Shown: positions 8,382-17,301, counted from the stretch's first letter. The stretch: DNA of 64,000 nucleotides from Streptomyces sp. DH24 (GCF_029813775.1 NZ_JARVKW010000016.1:62001-126000); one strand, 5' to 3'. A program made the numbers and translations. The notes: generated from the sequence alone by a model not told the origin.

Positions 8382-9374
8382 CTACGCCCGGACGACCGCG
8401 TCGATGCGGGCGGTCTCGTCCGCGTCGAACTCCAGGTTCCCGATCGCGGCGACGCTGTCCTCCAGCTGCTGCGGGCTGCTCGCGCCGACCAGGGCGGAGG
8501 TCACCCGGCCGCCGCGCAGCACCCAGGCCAGCGCCATCTGCGCCAGGGACTGGCCGCGGGACTTCGCCACGTCGTTCAGGGTGCGCAGCCGGCCCACCAG
8601 TTCCTCGGTGACGGCGTCGGAGTTCAGGAAGGGGCTGTCGCTCGCGGCGCGGGAGTCCTCGGGGATGCCGTTCAGGTAGCGGCCGGTGAGCAGGCCCTGC
8701 TCCAGCGGCGAGTAGGCGATGGAGCCGACCTGGAGCTCGTCCAGCGCGTCGAGCAGGCCCTCGTCCTCGGGGCGCCGGTCGAGCATCGAGTAGCGCGGCT
8801 GGTGGATGAGGAGCGGGGTGCCCAGCTCGCCGAGGATGCGGGCGGCCTCGCGGGTCTGCTCGGCGGAGTAGTTCGAGACGCCGACGTAGAGGGCCTTGCC
8901 CTGCTGCACCGCGGAGTGCAGGGCGCCCATCGTCTCCTCCAGGGGAGTCTCCGGGTCCGGGCGGTGCGAGTAGAAGATGTCGACGTAGTCCAGGCCCATG
9001 CGCGTCAGGCTCTGGTCGAGCGACGACAGCAGGTACTTGCGCGAACCCCATTCGCCGTACGGGCCCGGCCACATCAGGTAGCCGGCCTTGGTGGAGATCA
9101 CCAGCTCGTCCCGGTAGGAGGCGAAGTCGGCCCGCAGCGCCTCGCCGAAGGCGGACTCGGCGGCGCCGGGCGGCGGCCCGTAGTTGTTGGCCAGGTCGAA
9201 GTGCGTGACGCCCAGGTCGAAGGCGCGGCGCAGGATGGCGCGCTGGGTCTCGACCGGACGGTCCGGGCCGAAGTTGTGCCACAGGCCGAGCGAGAGCGCG
9301 GGGAGCTTGAGGCCGCTGCGTCCGGTGCGCCGGTAGGGCATGTCCGCGTAGCGGTCGGGGTGTGCGGTGTACAA
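8382..9374 (-). CDS. Aldo/keto reductase (YghZ/Kv-beta-like)
   Basis: This 330-residue NADP-dependent oxidoreductase has a TIM barrel. Signatures include PYRRTGRSGLKLPALSLGLW near the start, Asp and Tyr in FDLANNYGPPPGAAE, Lys in VISTKAGYLM, the catalytic His in FYSHRPDPETPLEETM, and the C-terminal ALVGASSPQQLEDSVAA that binds the nucleotide phosphate. It most resembles the glyceraldehyde-3-phosphate reductase (YghZ) group. I chose the TTG at 9374, giving MYTAHPDRYADM, because CTGGAG lies five bases upstream and related proteins start this way. It is divergent from the LysR gene, which may control it. Confidence 0.92.
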   Translation of the reverse strand: MYTAHPDRYADMPYRRTGRSGLKLPALSLGLWHNFGPDRPVETQRAILRRAFDLGVTHFDLANNYGPPPGAAESAFGEALRADFASYRDELVISTKAGYLMWPGPYGEWGSRKYLLSSLDQSLTRMGLDYVDIFYSHRPDPETPLEETMGALHSAVQQGKALYVGVSNYSAEQTREAARILGELGTPLLIHQPRYSMLDRRPEDEGLLDALDELQVGSIAYSPLEQGLLTGRYLNGIPEDSRAASDSPFLNSDAVTEELVGRLRTLNDVAKSRGQSLAQMALAWVLRGGRVTSALVGASSPQQLEDSVAAIGNLEFDADETARIDAVVRA

Positions 9375-9465
9375 CGCGACTCCAGAGGGGTTGGCACGGG
9401 GTGCCGGGGCTTGTCGGAAACCGGGTCCCACTCTCGCGCGGCCTGCGGGCAGTGGTCCAACAGAA

Positions 9466-9481
9466 GAATCCGATGGGATTC
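9466..9481. promoter_or_regulatory. Perfect palindrome in LysR/AKR divergent promoter
   Basis: GAATCC-GATG-GGATTC is a perfect 6-bp inverted repeat 20 bp upstream of the LysR gene start. LysR regulators usually bind such sites in divergent intergenic regions. It is a candidate operator for the 9502 gene product. Confidence 0.45.
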
Positions 9482-9501
9482 AGCGGCTACGCTTCTCAAT
9501 C

Positions 9502-10386
9502 ATGGAACTGCGCCATCTCCAGCACTTCGTGGCGGTCGCCGAGGACCAGCATTTCACCCGCGCGGCGGAACGGCTGCTGGTCTCCCAGTCCGGCCTGTCG
9601 GCGTCCATCCGTGCCCTGGAGCGGGAGCTGCAGACACCGCTGTTCGTGCGGACGACCCGCCGGGTGACCCTCACGGAGGCCGGACGGGCGCTGCTGGGCG
9701 AGGCCCAGCGGATCCTCGCGCAGGTACGGGCGGCGCACGAGGCGGTCGCCGCGGTGCAGGGCGTACTGCGCGGCACCCTGTCGCTGGGCACCGAGCAGTG
9801 CATCGCCGGAGTCGATGTGGCGGGGCTGCTGGCCGCGTTCCGACGCCGCCACCCGGACGTGGAGATCCGGCTGCGGCAGGCCGGCTCCGGGGAACTGGCG
9901 GAGGAGGTCGCGGCCGGCCGTCTCGACCTGGCCTTCGCCTACCGGACCCAGGCGGACACCGACCAGTTGCGCTCCGCCTCGCTGACCAGTGAGCCGATGA
10001 CCGTGCTGTGCCACTCCGGCCACCGCCTGGCGGCCGGCGGGACGGCGCTGACCCCGCAGGACCTCGCCGACGAGGTGTTCGTCGACTTCCACCCCGACTG
10101 GGGGCCGCGCCGCGTCACCGACACGGCGTTCGCCGCGGCCGGGGTGCGGCGGACGGTCGCGCTGGAGGTGAACGACGTGCACGGCCTGCTCGACCTGATC
10201 GGCGAGGGCCTCGGCGTCGCCGTCGTGCCGCGGCACTTCCGCGCCAAGCGGGCCTCCCTCGTCTCGCTGCCGCTGAAGGGCACCGGCGAGGCCGCCTACG
10301 AGACGATCGCGCTGCTGCCGCCGCCGCAGGCCACCAGTCCGGCGGCCCGGGCGCTGATGGCATTGCTGGAGACGGGGAGCGCGTGA
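9502..10386 (+). CDS. LysR family transcriptional regulator
   Basis: The 294-residue protein has an N-terminal winged helix (MELRHLQHFVAVAEDQHFTRAAERLLVSQSGLSASIRALERELQ in three adjoining helices) and a type 2 periplasmic-binding-like effector domain from about 90 to 290. The ATG at 9502 is the classical start of the family; longer readings upstream are ruled out by the conserved MELRHL. It probably senses a small molecule and controls the divergent aldo/keto reductase gene, the usual arrangement for LysR genes. The effector is unknown. Confidence 0.93.
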   Translation: MELRHLQHFVAVAEDQHFTRAAERLLVSQSGLSASIRALERELQTPLFVRTTRRVTLTEAGRALLGEAQRILAQVRAAHEAVAAVQGVLRGTLSLGTEQCIAGVDVAGLLAAFRRRHPDVEIRLRQAGSGELAEEVAAGRLDLAFAYRTQADTDQLRSASLTSEPMTVLCHSGHRLAAGGTALTPQDLADEVFVDFHPDWGPRRVTDTAFAAAGVRRTVALEVNDVHGLLDLIGEGLGVAVVPRHFRAKRASLVSLPLKGTGEAAYETIALLPPPQATSPAARALMALLETGSA

Positions 10387-10412
10387 GCCCGGACTGGGCG
10401 ATGGTGGACGGT

Positions 10413-10928
10413 ATGCATGCCAAGGACATCCTCATCGAGGCCTACGGCCGCATCCGGGAAGAAGTCCACGCCACCGTCGAGGACCTCGGCCCCGACGACC
10501 TCAACGCCCGCCCCGCCGACGACACGAACTCGATCGCCTGGCTCGTCTGGCATCTCACCCGCGTCCAGGACGACCACATCGCCGACGCCTTCGCACTCGA
10601 CCAGGTGTGGCTGACCCGGGACTGGGCCAAGCGGTTCGGGCTGGACCTGCCCCGCCACGACACCGGGTACGGGCACAGCGCGGCGAAGGTGGCGAAGGTG
10701 CGGGTCGACTCCGCCGACCTGCTGACCGGGTATTACGACGCCGTGCACGAGCAGACCCTCGGAGCCCTGCGCGAGCTGACCGCCAGGGACCTGGAGCGTG
10801 TCGTGGACGAGCGCTGGGACCCGCCGGTCACCCTCGGCGTCCGGCTGGTCAGCGTCCTGTCCGACGATCTCCAGCACGTCGGACAGGCCGCCTACGTCCG
10901 GGGGCTGCTTCAGAGCACGTCCGCGTAG
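10413..10928 (+). CDS. DinB-like / mycothiol transferase family protein
   Basis: This 171-residue four-helix-bundle protein has three metal-type His positions: [16 protein letters not shown] near 38-52 and [14 protein letters not shown] near the C-terminus. This is the DinB/YfiT pattern; in actinobacteria members act as mycothiol-dependent transferases or metal-binding enzymes. The specific reaction is unknown. Two ATGs are possible (10401 and 10413); I prefer 10413 because the conserved helix begins directly after it. The last 19 bases overlap the convergent adenosine deaminase gene. Confidence 0.85.
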   Translation: MHAKDILIEAYGRIREEVHATVEDLGPDDLNARPADDTNSIAWLVWHLTRVQDDHIADAFALDQVWLTRDWAKRFGLDLPRHDTGYGHSAAKVAKVRVDSADLLTGYYDAVHEQTLGALRELTARDLERVVDERWDPPVTLGVRLVSVLSDDLQHVGQAAYVRGLLQSTSA

Positions 10929-11989
10929 CCCGGCAGGACGACGTCCTCGATGAGGGCGCCCCGCTCGTCGAACGGGATGAACGCGCTCTTGAGTGCGTTC
11001 ACCGTGACCGTGCGCAGGTCCTCGGCCGTCCAGCCCGCCTGCTCGACCAGCAGGGACATCTCACGGGTCATCGTCGTGCCGGACACCAGCCGGTTGTCCG
11101 TGTTGAGGGTGACGCGGAAGCCGAGGTCCTTCAGCGCGGTGATCGGGTGCTCGGCGATCGAGGTGGCCGCGCCGGTCTGGAGGTTGGACGTCGGGCACAT
11201 CTCCAGCGCGATCCGGCGGTCGCGCACCCAGCCGGCGAGGCGGCCGAGCTTGCCGGCGGCGAGGTCGGGGATGTCGTCGGTGATGCGCACACCGTGCCCG
11301 ATGCGCTGGGCGCCGCACACCTGGAGGGCCTGGTGGATGCTGGGCAGGCCGTGGGCCTCGCCGGCGTGGATGGTGAACGGCACGTTCTCGCGGCGCAGGT
11401 GCTCGAAGGCGGCGAGGTGGTCGGCGGGCGGGAAGCCGTCCTCGGCGCCGGCGATGTCGAAGCCGACGACCCCGGCGTCCCGGAAGGCGACGGCCAGGTC
11501 GGCGGCCTCGCGGACGCGGTCGAACATCCGCATGCCGCACAGCAGGGTGCCGACGCGGACCGGGGTGCCCGCTGCCGCCGCCCTGGCCATGCCGGCGGCC
11601 AGGCCCTCCTGGACGGTCTCCACGACCTCGGGCAGGGTCAGGCCGCCCTTCAGCATCAGCTCGGGGGCGTAGCGCACCTCGCCGTAGACGACGCCGTCGG
11701 CGGCCAGGTCGAGGACGTACTCCTCGGCGGCGCGCAGCAGGCCCTCGCGGGTCTGCATGACGGCGAGGGTGTGCTCGAAGGTGGCGATGTAGCGGACCAG
11801 GTCGCCGGAGTCGGCGGCCTCGACGTACCACGCGGCCAGCTCGTCGGGGTCGGTGGTGGGCAGGGTGTGGCCGACCGCTTCGGCGAGTTCCACGACGGTG
11901 GCGGGGCGCAGGCCGCCGTCGAGGTGGTCGTGCAGGACCGCCTTGGGCAGGCGGCGGAGGACGGCGGCGTCTATGCGCGTAGAGTTCAT
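10910..11989 (-). CDS. add: Adenosine deaminase
   Basis: This 359-residue zinc hydrolase deaminates adenosine and deoxyadenosine to inosine forms for purine salvage. Motifs in order: [10 protein letters not shown] (metal His pair), the catalytic HAGE in [19 protein letters not shown], and [12 protein letters not shown] with the C-terminal metal Asp. The length matches the family. Instead of the common HxHLxGs, the first motif is HDHLDGG, the form seen in actinobacterial enzymes. The ATG at 11989 is 48 bp downstream of the glyoxalase-fold gene, so the two may be co-transcribed. The gene end overlaps the convergent DinB-like gene. Confidence 0.95.
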   Translation of the reverse strand: MNSTRIDAAVLRRLPKAVLHDHLDGGLRPATVVELAEAVGHTLPTTDPDELAAWYVEAADSGDLVRYIATFEHTLAVMQTREGLLRAAEEYVLDLAADGVVYGEVRYAPELMLKGGLTLPEVVETVQEGLAAGMARAAAAGTPVRVGTLLCGMRMFDRVREAADLAVAFRDAGVVGFDIAGAEDGFPPADHLAAFEHLRRENVPFTIHAGEAHGLPSIHQALQVCGAQRIGHGVRITDDIPDLAAGKLGRLAGWVRDRRIALEMCPTSNLQTGAATSIAEHPITALKDLGFRVTLNTDNRLVSGTTMTREMSLLVEQAGWTAEDLRTVTVNALKSAFIPFDERGALIEDVVLPGYADVL

Positions 11990-12037
11990 GGGCGGTGTTT
12001 CCTCGGTGCGGGGCGTTCGGGTGGGGCCGCGGGGGTG

Positions 12038-12430
12038 CTAGGCGGCGGGCTGGAGCAGGTCCCAGCGGTTGCCGTACAGGTCCTGGAAGACGGCGACCGT
12101 GCCGTACGGCTCGTGGCGCGGCTCCTCCAGGAAGGTGACGCCGGCGGCGAGCATGCGGGCGTGGTCGCGGGCGAAGTCGTCGGTGTGCAGGAAGAAGCCG
12201 ACGCGTCCCCCGGTCTGGTCGCCGGTCCGGGCCCGCTGCGCCTCACCCTTGGCGCGGGCGAGCAGCAGGTCGGTGCCGGGCCCGTCGGCGCCGGCCCGGA
12301 CGACGACCCAGCGCGAGCCGTCGGGGCGCGGGGTGTCCTCGACCAGCCGGAATCCGAGGGCCTCGGTGTAGAAGCGGATCGCCTCGTCGTAGTCGCCGAC
12401 GACGAGGGTGACCAGGGCGATGCGTCTCAT
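12038..12430 (-). CDS. VOC / glyoxalase-fold protein
   Basis: This 130-residue protein has two beta-alpha-beta-beta-beta modules of the vicinal oxygen chelate fold. Visible signatures are IALVTLVVGDYDEAIRFYTEALGFRLVED, GRVGFFLHTDDFARDHARMLAAGV and the ending YGTVAVFQDLYGNRWDLLQP. Members include glyoxalases, dioxygenases and antibiotic-binding proteins; the substrate is not clear. The ATG at 12430 follows GGAAGGTCCGC and is the first residue of the conserved strand. A palindrome at 12464-12479 just upstream may control it. Confidence 0.88.
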   Translation of the reverse strand: MRRIALVTLVVGDYDEAIRFYTEALGFRLVEDTPRPDGSRWVVVRAGADGPGTDLLLARAKGEAQRARTGDQTGGRVGFFLHTDDFARDHARMLAAGVTFLEEPRHEPYGTVAVFQDLYGNRWDLLQPAA

Positions 12431-12463
12431 GCGGACCTTCCGGGCGGTGCGATTGACGGGTGA

Positions 12464-12479
12464 GGTTATACGTAAAACC
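12464..12479. promoter_or_regulatory. Near-perfect 16-bp palindrome upstream of VOC gene
   Basis: GGTTATACGTAAAACC reads as GGTTnTACGTAnAACC on both strands. It begins 34 bp before the VOC gene start and lies in the only AT-rich patch of the gap. It looks like the operator of a dimeric repressor; no regulator gene is next to it. Confidence 0.45.
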
Positions 12480-12547
12480 CGGTGGACGCCAGTCCATGGC
12501 GGTCCGCTTCCGGCGGGGCCGGCGGGAAAGCGGAAGGCAGCAAAGCG

Positions 12548-12592
12548 GAAGGCGGCGCCCCCCGCCGTTCGCACAGGAGGGGCGCCGCCTTC
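12548..12592. terminator. Terminator after chitinase gene
   Basis: A 14-bp stem, GAAGGCGGCGCCCC at 12548-12561 and GGGGCGCCGCCTTC at 12579-12592, begins 12 bp after the chitinase stop codon. It is followed by a short direct repeat of AAAGCGGAAGGC (12534-12545 and 12542-12553 region). Confidence 0.75.
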
Positions 12593-12603
12593 GCGGTGCG
12601 GGG

Positions 12604-13494
12604 TCAGCAGTACAGGTTGCCGCCCGGGGACACTCCGAGGATCTGCGTGAAGCGCTGGTAGTTGTTCACGCGGCTCTGCACCTGCGCCGGGTTCTTGCCG
12701 TCGCACTCCAGTGAGCCGTTGATGGAGCGGATGGTCTGGCCGAAGCCCGCGCCGTTGACCATGGCGTTGTGGGGCGTCATGGTGCCGGGCCCGGTCTGGG
12801 TGTTCCAGTACCACAGCGCGGTCTTCCAGGCGACGGCCGAGTCCCGTTCCACGAGCCAGGGATTGCCCAGCAGATCGATGCCGAGCGCGTCGCCCGCGGC
12901 CTTGTAGTTGAAGTTCCAGCTGAGCTGGATCGGACCGCGCCCGTAGTAGGCCGCCTGCCCGGCCGGACAGCCGTAGGGCCGACTCCAGTCGCAGTAGTGC
13001 GGGTAGTTGGCCTGGTTCTGCTCGACCACGTGCACCAGACCGCCGGTCTCGTGACTGACGTTGGCGAGGAAGGCCGCGGCCTCCTGCTTCTTGGTGGTGT
13101 CGCCGCCGGTGTTCGCGAAGCCGGGGTAGGCGCTGAGCGCGGCCGTGAGCCCGCTGTAGCTGTAGAACGAATTCCGGTTCGGGAACATCTGGTTGAACTG
13201 GGCCTCGGTCACCACGAAGCTGCCGACCGGCGTCCCGGAACCGCTGTCGCAGGCGTACGGCTCCCAGTACCAGGTGCTGATGGTCGGGTCGTAGCCCGGG
13301 TTGGCGTGCTCGGCGATGTACGCCTTGCCGTCGGTGTAGCGGACGATGTCGCCGGCGTTGTACGACTTGCCGGCCACCCAGCTCGGATAGCTCGAACAGG
13401 CCGCTGCGGAAGCCGGGGTGGCCGGCAGGAGCACCGGCGCGGCGCTCGAGATGACCAGCGCGGCCAGGAGGGCGGATGTGCGGCGCCTCGACAC
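12604..13494 (-). CDS. Secreted GH19 chitinase with chitin-binding domain
   Basis: This 296-residue secreted enzyme hydrolyses chitin. It has a signal peptide with an Arg-rich start (SRRRTSALLAALVI) and an AxA-type site near residue 30. A CBM5/12 chitin-binding domain follows (CSSYPSWVAGKSYNAGDIV, about 32-82). The GH19 catalytic domain contains the acid Glu in ANVSHETGGL and the family motif YYGRGPIQLSWNFNY. The length is typical of streptomycete GH19 chitinases. I chose the GTG at 13494 because AAGGGAG lies eight bases upstream. Two DasR-like operators at 13630-13662 imply repression by DasR until N-acetylglucosamine phosphates accumulate. Confidence 0.95.
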   Translation of the reverse strand: MSRRRTSALLAALVISSAAPVLLPATPASAAACSSYPSWVAGKSYNAGDIVRYTDGKAYIAEHANPGYDPTISTWYWEPYACDSGSGTPVGSFVVTEAQFNQMFPNRNSFYSYSGLTAALSAYPGFANTGGDTTKKQEAAAFLANVSHETGGLVHVVEQNQANYPHYCDWSRPYGCPAGQAAYYGRGPIQLSWNFNYKAAGDALGIDLLGNPWLVERDSAVAWKTALWYWNTQTGPGTMTPHNAMVNGAGFGQTIRSINGSLECDGKNPAQVQSRVNNYQRFTQILGVSPGGNLYC

Positions 13495-13629
13495 AGGATC
13501 AACTCCCTTGCGGAGCAGGGCCGTTCCGGGCACGGGGCAGCCCGCGGCGGAGCCTGTGCGGGCTCGCCGGCGAACCGCCCCGGCGTGGGGGGCGGCCGGG
13601 GTGGGGGGTGTGGAGGCACACTCAACCGC

Positions 13630-13662
13630 TTTGGTCTGTACCAGTCAAGGGTGTAGACCAGT
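13630..13662. promoter_or_regulatory. Two DasR-responsive-element-like sites
   Basis: Read on the minus strand, ACTGGTACAGACCAAA (13645-13630) and ACTGGTCTACACCCTT (13662-13647) both resemble the published dre consensus ACTGGTCTAGACCACT. They form a direct repeat with 17-bp spacing. Direct repeats of this kind are known in Streptomyces chitinase promoters. They lie about 136-168 bp upstream of the chitinase start. Confidence 0.75.
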
Positions 13663-13732
13663 CACCATGCCAACGGCCGTTTCCGCGCGCGGTGTCGCCG
13701 AGGCCCACGCACCCTCGCGGGCGGCGTGGCGC

Positions 13733-14920
13733 TCAGCCCGCGAGGGTGCGTCGACGGCGCTCCAGCCAGGCGCGTTCCGCGGGGTTCCGGGTGAGGGCGG
13801 CGGCCGTCCCGTAGGCTTCCACGGCCTCGGTGTCGCGGCCCAGGCGGTGCAGCAGGTCGGCGCGGACGGCGTGGAAGACGTGGTAGCCGGCGAGGTCCAG
13901 CCCGTCGACGAGGTCGAGGGCCTGCCGCGGGCCCCGGGTCTCGGCCACGGCGACCGCGCGGTTCAGGGCCACCACCGGGCCGGGCGAGACGGCCATGAGG
14001 TGGTCGTACAGCTGGAGGATCTGCGCCCAGTCGGTGGCGTCGGCGGTCGGGGCGTCGCTGTGGACGGCCTGGACGGCGGCCTGGATCTGGTACGGGCCCG
14101 GCCGGTTGCGGCGCAGGCAGCGGCGGACGAGCGCCTGCCCTTCCGCGATCAGCTCCCGGTCCCAACGGTCGCGGTCCTGCTCGGGCAGCGGCACGAGCTC
14201 GCCGTGGTCGTCCTGGCGCGCCGTGCGGCGGGACTCCACGAGGAGCATCAGCGCGAGCAGGCCGGTGACCTCGGGCTCGTCGGGCATGAGCTCGACGAGG
14301 ACCCGCCCGAGCCGCACGGCTTCGGCGCACAGCTCCGGCGCGCCGCCGTACCCCTCGTTGAAGATCAGGTACACGACGGCGAGAACCCCTTGGAGCCGGT
14401 CGGGGAGGTCGGCGTCGCGGGGCACGCGGTACGGGATGCCCGCGTCGCGGATCTTGGCCTTGGCCCGGACGAGCCGCTGGGCCATCGTCGGCTCGGGCAC
14501 CAGGAAGGCCCGGGCGATCTGAGCGGTGGTGAGCCCGCCGAGCAGGCGCAGGGTGAGGGCGACCCGCGCCCGGGGCGCGAGCGCGGGGTGGCAGCAGGTG
14601 AAGATGAGGCGGAGGCGTTCGTCGCGCACGGGGCCCTCCTCGGGCGGCGCGCCGGGGGCGTGCAGCAGGGCCGCCTCGGCGTGGCGGGCCTCGCGGGAGG
14701 ACTCGCGGCGCAGCCGGTCGAGGGCGCGGTTGCGGGCGGTGGTGATGATCCACCCGGCCGGGCCGGGCGGCACGCCGGTCTCCGGCCAGCGCCGTACGGC
14801 GGTGGTGAAGGCGTCCTGGACGGCTTCCTCGGCGAGATCGATGTCGCCGAGGAAGCGGACGAGGACGGAGACCGCGCGGCCGTACTCCGCGCGGAAGACC
14901 TCCTCGACGTCGGCGCCCAT
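13733..14920 (-). CDS. ECF42-type RNA polymerase sigma factor
   Basis: This 395-residue sigma factor has region 2 at about 8-75 ([30 protein letters not shown]), region 4 at about 120-175 ([28 protein letters not shown]) and a long C-terminal helical extension with TPR-like repeats ([14 protein letters not shown]). That extension defines the ECF42 group, which is encoded beside DGPF/YciI proteins instead of an anti-sigma factor. Its ATG overlaps the stop of the YciI gene (TGATG), so the two are translationally coupled. Its regulon and signal are not visible here. Confidence 0.92.
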   Translation of the reverse strand: MGADVEEVFRAEYGRAVSVLVRFLGDIDLAEEAVQDAFTTAVRRWPETGVPPGPAGWIITTARNRALDRLRRESSREARHAEAALLHAPGAPPEEGPVRDERLRLIFTCCHPALAPRARVALTLRLLGGLTTAQIARAFLVPEPTMAQRLVRAKAKIRDAGIPYRVPRDADLPDRLQGVLAVVYLIFNEGYGGAPELCAEAVRLGRVLVELMPDEPEVTGLLALMLLVESRRTARQDDHGELVPLPEQDRDRWDRELIAEGQALVRRCLRRNRPGPYQIQAAVQAVHSDAPTADATDWAQILQLYDHLMAVSPGPVVALNRAVAVAETRGPRQALDLVDGLDLAGYHVFHAVRADLLHRLGRDTEAVEAYGTAAALTRNPAERAWLERRRRTLAG

Positions 14921-15276
14921 CAGTCCTCGGCTTCCCCCATGAAGGGCCGCACCTCGATCGGCAGGGTGGTCGCCCGGGCCGCCCTGCGGCCCCATTCCAG
15001 GGCGGCGTCCAGGTCGGGCGCCTTGACCACGCAGATGCCGCCGAGCTGTTCCTTGCCCTCGGCGTACGGCCCGTCGGTGATCAGCACGTCGCCGTCCCGG
15101 GGCCGCAGCACGGTGGAGGACTCCGGGCCGTGCAGGCCGCCGGCGAAGACCCAGGCGCCCGCCTCGCGCAGTTCCTGGTGGAAGGCGTCGAGGTTCCTGC
15201 CGATCTCGGCCAGTACCTCCGGGGCGGGCAGTTCGTCCCAGCCGGGCTGCATCACGTTCAACAGGTAGTGCTTCAT
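14920..15276 (-). CDS. YciI/DGPF-domain protein, ECF42 partner
   Basis: This 118-residue ferredoxin-like-fold protein has the family signature [15 protein letters not shown] near 65-80 (DGPF motif, here DGPY) and [20 protein letters not shown]. Proteins of this kind are genetically linked to ECF42 sigma factors and are thought to act in their signalling or as small enzymes. GAGGAGG lies just before the ATG, and the gene overlaps the sigma-factor start. Confidence 0.9.
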   Translation of the reverse strand: MKHYLLNVMQPGWDELPAPEVLAEIGRNLDAFHQELREAGAWVFAGGLHGPESSTVLRPRDGDVLITDGPYAEGKEQLGGICVVKAPDLDAALEWGRRAARATTLPIEVRPFMGEAED

Positions 15277-15529
15277 GACGGCCTCCTCGCCATCGCGGGT
15301 GTCGTGTCACCTCCTACACGAACGGCACACCCCCGGATCGACAGCGGGCGGGGCGGCACCGGAAGAAATTCCGGCGGGAATCGCACCGCCGGCACCGCCC
15401 ACCCCGCCCGCCGCAGGAGCAACTCCTCCAAGCTCTACACGTAAAAGCGATATAAGCGCACAATTCAGATAGGCGGCTTCCCTCACTACGCCAGCCGCGG
15501 TCCGGCCTGCTAGTCAAAGGAGACGACTC

Positions 15530-15970
15530 ATGGCCAACGTCTCGCCCACCAGAGGTGACATCACCAGCCACCCCGACGCCTCGGAAATGCGGGCACGGTA
15601 CGCCCGTATGCTCGGCGGTCGCGATGTGGCGCTCGTGGACGGACCGGTGTTCCTGCTCGGCCTGTACTGCGCCGTGTCCCCGTGGATACTCCACTACACG
15701 ACGAGCCAGCCCTCGCTCGTGACCCACAACCTGATCATGGGCGTCGCGATCGGCCTGCTGGCCCTCGGGTTCACCCGCGCACCGGAACGGATGTACGGCC
15801 TGAGCTGGGCGTTCTGCGTCATGGGCATATGGATGATCGTCTCGCCGTGGATCGTCGGCGAGAACCCGGACGCGGGCGTCGTGTGGAACAACATCATCAT
15901 CGGCGCCCTGGCCCTGATCCTCGGCCTGGTGTGCGCCGTCACGGCGGCCAAGAGGGCGCCGAGGCCCTAG
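15530..15970 (+). CDS. SPW repeat membrane protein
   Basis: This 146-residue protein has four transmembrane helices arranged as two repeats. Each carries the signature Ser-Pro-Trp: AVSPWILHY in the first and MIVSPWIVGE in the second. The N-terminal 40 residues are cytoplasmic and charged. AAAGGAGACGACTC before the ATG is a good ribosome site. The SPW family is common in actinobacteria, often in stress-related contexts, but its function is unknown. The AT-rich patch around 15438-15475 probably holds its promoter. Confidence 0.9.
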   Translation: MANVSPTRGDITSHPDASEMRARYARMLGGRDVALVDGPVFLLGLYCAVSPWILHYTTSQPSLVTHNLIMGVAIGLLALGFTRAPERMYGLSWAFCVMGIWMIVSPWIVGENPDAGVVWNNIIIGALALILGLVCAVTAAKRAPRP

Positions 15971-16290
15971 CGACACCCGCAGGAGACGGGAAAGCGGGGC
16001 AGGACGGAAAGGAGTCCGACCCAAGGGCCGGCCCGCGTCGCGCGGACCGGCCTCCTCGCGTTCCGGCGGACCGTCAGGCGCTGAACCGACCAGGGCCCCT
16101 GCGACAGCGGGCTCCCGGTCTCCGGCAGCGACGTGAGGTGGGACAGCACCGCGGGCCGGCCCGCGGCCACGTCGGCGCGGTCGCGCCCGTCGGCGAGGTC
16201 CTCGTGGGTGACGGTCAGGCGGACGATGCCGCCGTGCGGCCGGATGCCGAAGGGGAGCCGGCGGGCGGGGCCGCCGATTCACACGCCGCC
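15967..16290 (-). pseudogene. SRPBCC (AHSA1-type) C-terminal remnant
   Basis: Read on the minus strand from about 16287, the frame gives RLPFGIRPHGGIVRLTVTHE, then DLADGRDRADVAAGRPAVLS and HLTSLPETGSPLSQGPW. This is the typical last third of an SRPBCC/AHSA1 protein. No start codon, ribosome site or N-terminal half exists upstream; the frame degrades into unrelated sequence near 16290, next to the epimerase stop codon. After GPWS it runs on without a conserved end to a TAG at 15967. It looks like a decayed gene left after a deletion. Confidence 0.6.
16026..16052. terminator. Terminator after SPW gene
   Basis: GGCCGGCCCGCG at 16026-16037 pairs with CGCGGACCGGCC at 16041-16052 with one mismatch and a TCG loop. 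It lies 56 bp after the SPW stop codon. Confidence 0.6.
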
Positions 16291-16299
16291 GGGCCGCGG

Positions 16300-17259
16300 T
16301 CACCGGTTCGCGAGCCACGCCCCGTACCAGGCCAGCGTCGCGTCGAGGGTGTCGGCCAGCGGTGTCGGCGTCACGCCGAAGGCGCGCTCGAAGGCCGAGG
16401 AGTCCATGACCTGGGGCTCGGTGTGCTGGTAGAACATCTCGGCGTACTCGGCCATGAACTGCTCGTCGAACGGGCCGAACGGGCGCGGCTCGGCCAGCAC
16501 GACGACGTCCAGCGGCCCGCCGACCCGCTTCTCGATCATGGCGTGTATCTCGCGGGTGCTGACGGCGGGCGCGGTCGGCAGGTGCCAGACGCGGCCGTCG
16601 CCGTCGGGCCGCTCACCGAGCGTGGCGAGACCGGCGGCCACGTCAGCGATGTCCGTGTGGCTGTGCGGCAGGTCGATGTCGCCGAGGCCCAGCACCCGAC
16701 CGCCGGTCAGGGCGCCCGGGAACACGGCCGCGCCGAGGGAGGAGTTGAGCACGCCGGGCCCGACGAAGTCGGCGGAGCGGCCGAGGACCACGCGGGCGCG
16801 GCCGGCGCGGTGCGCGTCGAGGTACCGGGTGTCGAGCTCCGCGCGCATCCGGCCCTTGCGGCTCGTGGCCCGCCACGGGGTGTCCTCGGTCATCACCGCT
16901 CCCCCGGTCTCGCCGTACGGGTAGAGCGTGTCCAGCACGACCAGCCGGGCGCCGGAGGCCTCCACGGCACCGAGAACGGCCTCCTGGACGCGGGGCATCA
17001 CCTCGACCTGGAGGTGATAGCCGACGTTGACGCAGTGGTACACGACGGCCGCTGCGGCGGTGGCGGTCCGGGCACCCTCGGCCGTGCCGACGTCGGCGGC
17101 GCACCGCTCGACGCCCTCGATCGCCGGACCCTCGCCCTTGCGGTCGACGAGCCGGACGGGGTGGCCGCGGCGGACCAGTTCGCGGGCCAGGGCGGTACCG
17201 GCGGGGCCGGCACCGAGGACGGCGTGCAGAGGGCGGGGGTGACGGTCGGTGCTGGTCAT
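16300..17259 (-). CDS. NAD-dependent epimerase/dehydratase-like protein
   Basis: This 319-residue Rossmann protein has an N-terminal nucleotide motif AVLGAGPAGTALARELVRRGHPVRLVDRK and the extended-SDR pattern LVVLDTLYPYGETGG, with a Tyr-Pro-Tyr at the catalytic site. A substrate part follows with LPHSHTDIADVAAGLATLGE. It resembles NAD-dependent epimerases and related sugar or sterol dehydrogenases; the substrate is unknown. The ATG at 17259 precedes the conserved strand. It is divergent from a TetR regulator with a shared 137-bp promoter, so regulation by that TetR is likely. Confidence 0.85.
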   Translation of the reverse strand: MTSTDRHPRPLHAVLGAGPAGTALARELVRRGHPVRLVDRKGEGPAIEGVERCAADVGTAEGARTATAAAAVVYHCVNVGYHLQVEVMPRVQEAVLGAVEASGARLVVLDTLYPYGETGGAVMTEDTPWRATSRKGRMRAELDTRYLDAHRAGRARVVLGRSADFVGPGVLNSSLGAAVFPGALTGGRVLGLGDIDLPHSHTDIADVAAGLATLGERPDGDGRVWHLPTAPAVSTREIHAMIEKRVGGPLDVVVLAEPRPFGPFDEQFMAEYAEMFYQHTEPQVMDSSAFERAFGVTPTPLADTLDATLAWYGAWLANR

Positions 17260-17301
17260 GGCGGGTCCTCGCGATCGAAGTTTGTTATTGCTCAACGCTT
17301 T

